From the NCBI GenBank assembly GCA_024636105.1, contig JAGXHO010000172.1:1-6180 (forward strand): 6,180 nucleotides of DNA, read 5' to 3'. A model generated the notes under the pieces. The model ran no database searches, had not been told where the DNA came from, and was given only the letters and a program-made list of their open reading frames with translations. This document shows, in pieces, positions 5,598 through 6,180 of the stretch; the stretch's first letter is position 1; each line of letters begins with the position of its first letter. A program made the translations under genes and the position numbers. The DNA is from Trueperaceae bacterium (GTDB taxonomy: Bacteria; Deinococcota; Deinococci; Deinococcales; Trueperaceae).

Positions 5598-6180
5598 TCA
5601 CGCGTCCGCACGTTCGACCAGGCTCTTCTTCCGCACCTTCCCCGAACCGGTCTTCGGGAGCTCCTCGAGGAAGACCACGTCGCGCGGCACCATGTAGTTC
5701 TCGAGGCGCGCCATGCACGCGCGCCGGAAGGCGCGCTCGTCCATGTCGGTCCCCGGATCGAGCACCACGAACGCGCGCACCGCCTGACCCAACAGCTCGT
5801 CGGGCACGCCGATGATGGCCGCCTCCTTGACGCCGGGGATGGTGGCGATGGCGTTCTCGACCTCGACCGGCGAGACCTTCTCACCGCGGCTCTTGATGAT
5901 GTCGTCGCTGCGCCCGACGAAGTACAGGAAGCCGTCGACGTCGGTCTTGAACAGGTCGTGGCTGCACAGCATCCGCTCGCCGGGCCACGGGCCGGGCTTG
6001 AGCATGTGGGCGGTGGCCTCGGGCAGGTTCCAGTAGCCCATCATCACGTGCGGTCCGCGCACGTAGAGCGTGCCCGTGGTTCCAGGCGCGACCGGCTCGC
6101 CAGCGTCGTCGAGCACCAGCACCTCGGTGCCGGGGATCGCTTTGCCGACCGACGACGGCTTGTCGCGCACCAGCTCGGGC
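5598..6180 (-). CDS. AMP-forming acyl/aminoacyl ligase, C-terminal part (cut by right edge)
   Basis: The last 194 residues of an adenylate-forming enzyme are present; the frame stays open to the window edge, so the ATP-binding A3 loop is outside. Visible blocks are the A5/A6-like segment (VGKAIPGTEV, then GTTGTLYVRGPHVMMGYW), the A7-like HDLFKTDVDGFLYFVGR, the hinge and A8 block RSDDIIKSRGEKVSPVEVE, and near the end the A10 motif PKTGSGKVRKKSL with the catalytic lysine (GK). The segment before DLF reads CSH where many family members have a T/S-G pair. The enzyme should activate a carboxylic acid as its acyl-AMP and pass it to a thiol. The ACP gene 26 bases downstream makes the ACP arm the expected acceptor, as in DltA/DltC or the ligase-ACP pairs of exosortase/EPS loci. 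The substrate cannot be told from this part. It is upstream of the ACP, NadE-like and GNAT-type genes in one operon, whose promoter lies beyond the edge. Confidence 0.92.
   Translation of the reverse strand, partial: PELVRDKPSSVGKAIPGTEVLVLDDAGEPVAPGTTGTLYVRGPHVMMGYWNLPEATAHMLKPGPWPGERMLCSHDLFKTDVDGFLYFVGRSDDIIKSRGEKVSPVEVENAIATIPGVKEAAIIGVPDELLGQAVRAFVVLDPGTDMDERAFRRACMARLENYMVPRDVVFLEELPKTGSGKVRKKSLVERADA

Noticed and set aside
1..6180. CRISPR array, tRNA/rRNA, insertion sequence, prophage, or defence system
   Set aside because: There are no regularly spaced repeats, no recognisable RNA gene, no transposase or integrase, no terminal inverted repeats and no defence-type domains. The genes fit an envelope-polymer or carrier-protein pathway instead.

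Overview
The window is very GC-rich, and its codons end mostly in G or C. It looks like a chromosomal piece of a high-GC Gram-negative bacterium. The supporting signs are a lipobox lipoprotein, a two-helix Wzz-type inner-membrane protein and a Tat signal. A myxobacterium-like (Myxococcota) or related lineage is my guess from style and gene content; no rRNA or other taxonomic marker is present. Coding density is nearly complete: seven protein genes (two cut by the window edges), one 86-bp divergent intergenic region, and no RNA gene, CRISPR array, IS element or prophage sign.

Layout. (1) Positions 1-596, minus strand: N-terminal two thirds or so of a lipoprotein that opens a right-handed beta-helix fold; it runs off the left edge. 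(2) 597-682: divergent promoter region with an 8-bp inverted repeat and an 8-bp direct repeat. (3) 683-3152, plus strand: a two-gene operon made of a Wzz chain-length-type protein fused to a BY-kinase-like domain whose Walker A is destroyed, then a Tat-exported YaeI/YkuE-type metallophosphoesterase. (4) 3136-6180, minus strand, convergent with (3) and overlapping it by 17 bp: a tightly packed operon read from right to left. Its order is AMP-forming acyl/aminoacyl ligase (C-terminal part only), acyl carrier protein, NadE-like amide ligase, and a tandem GNAT-type acyltransferase.

How the parts may work together. Wzz/BY-kinase proteins belong to export and polymerisation machinery for cell-surface polysaccharides, and beta-helix proteins are often polysaccharide lyases, epimerases or hydrolases, so the left half suggests an exopolysaccharide or envelope locus. 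The right half has the parts list of a carrier-protein pathway: the ligase adenylates a carboxylic acid and loads it on the ACP phosphopantetheine arm, the NadE-like enzyme could form an amide through a second adenylation, and the GNAT-type protein could pass the acyl group to an acceptor. This assembly is inferred from family chemistry and gene packing; the substrate cannot be read from the sequence. The most interesting items are the ligase-ACP-NadE-like-GNAT cassette, the non-canonical NadE-like protein and the pseudokinase-like Wzz.
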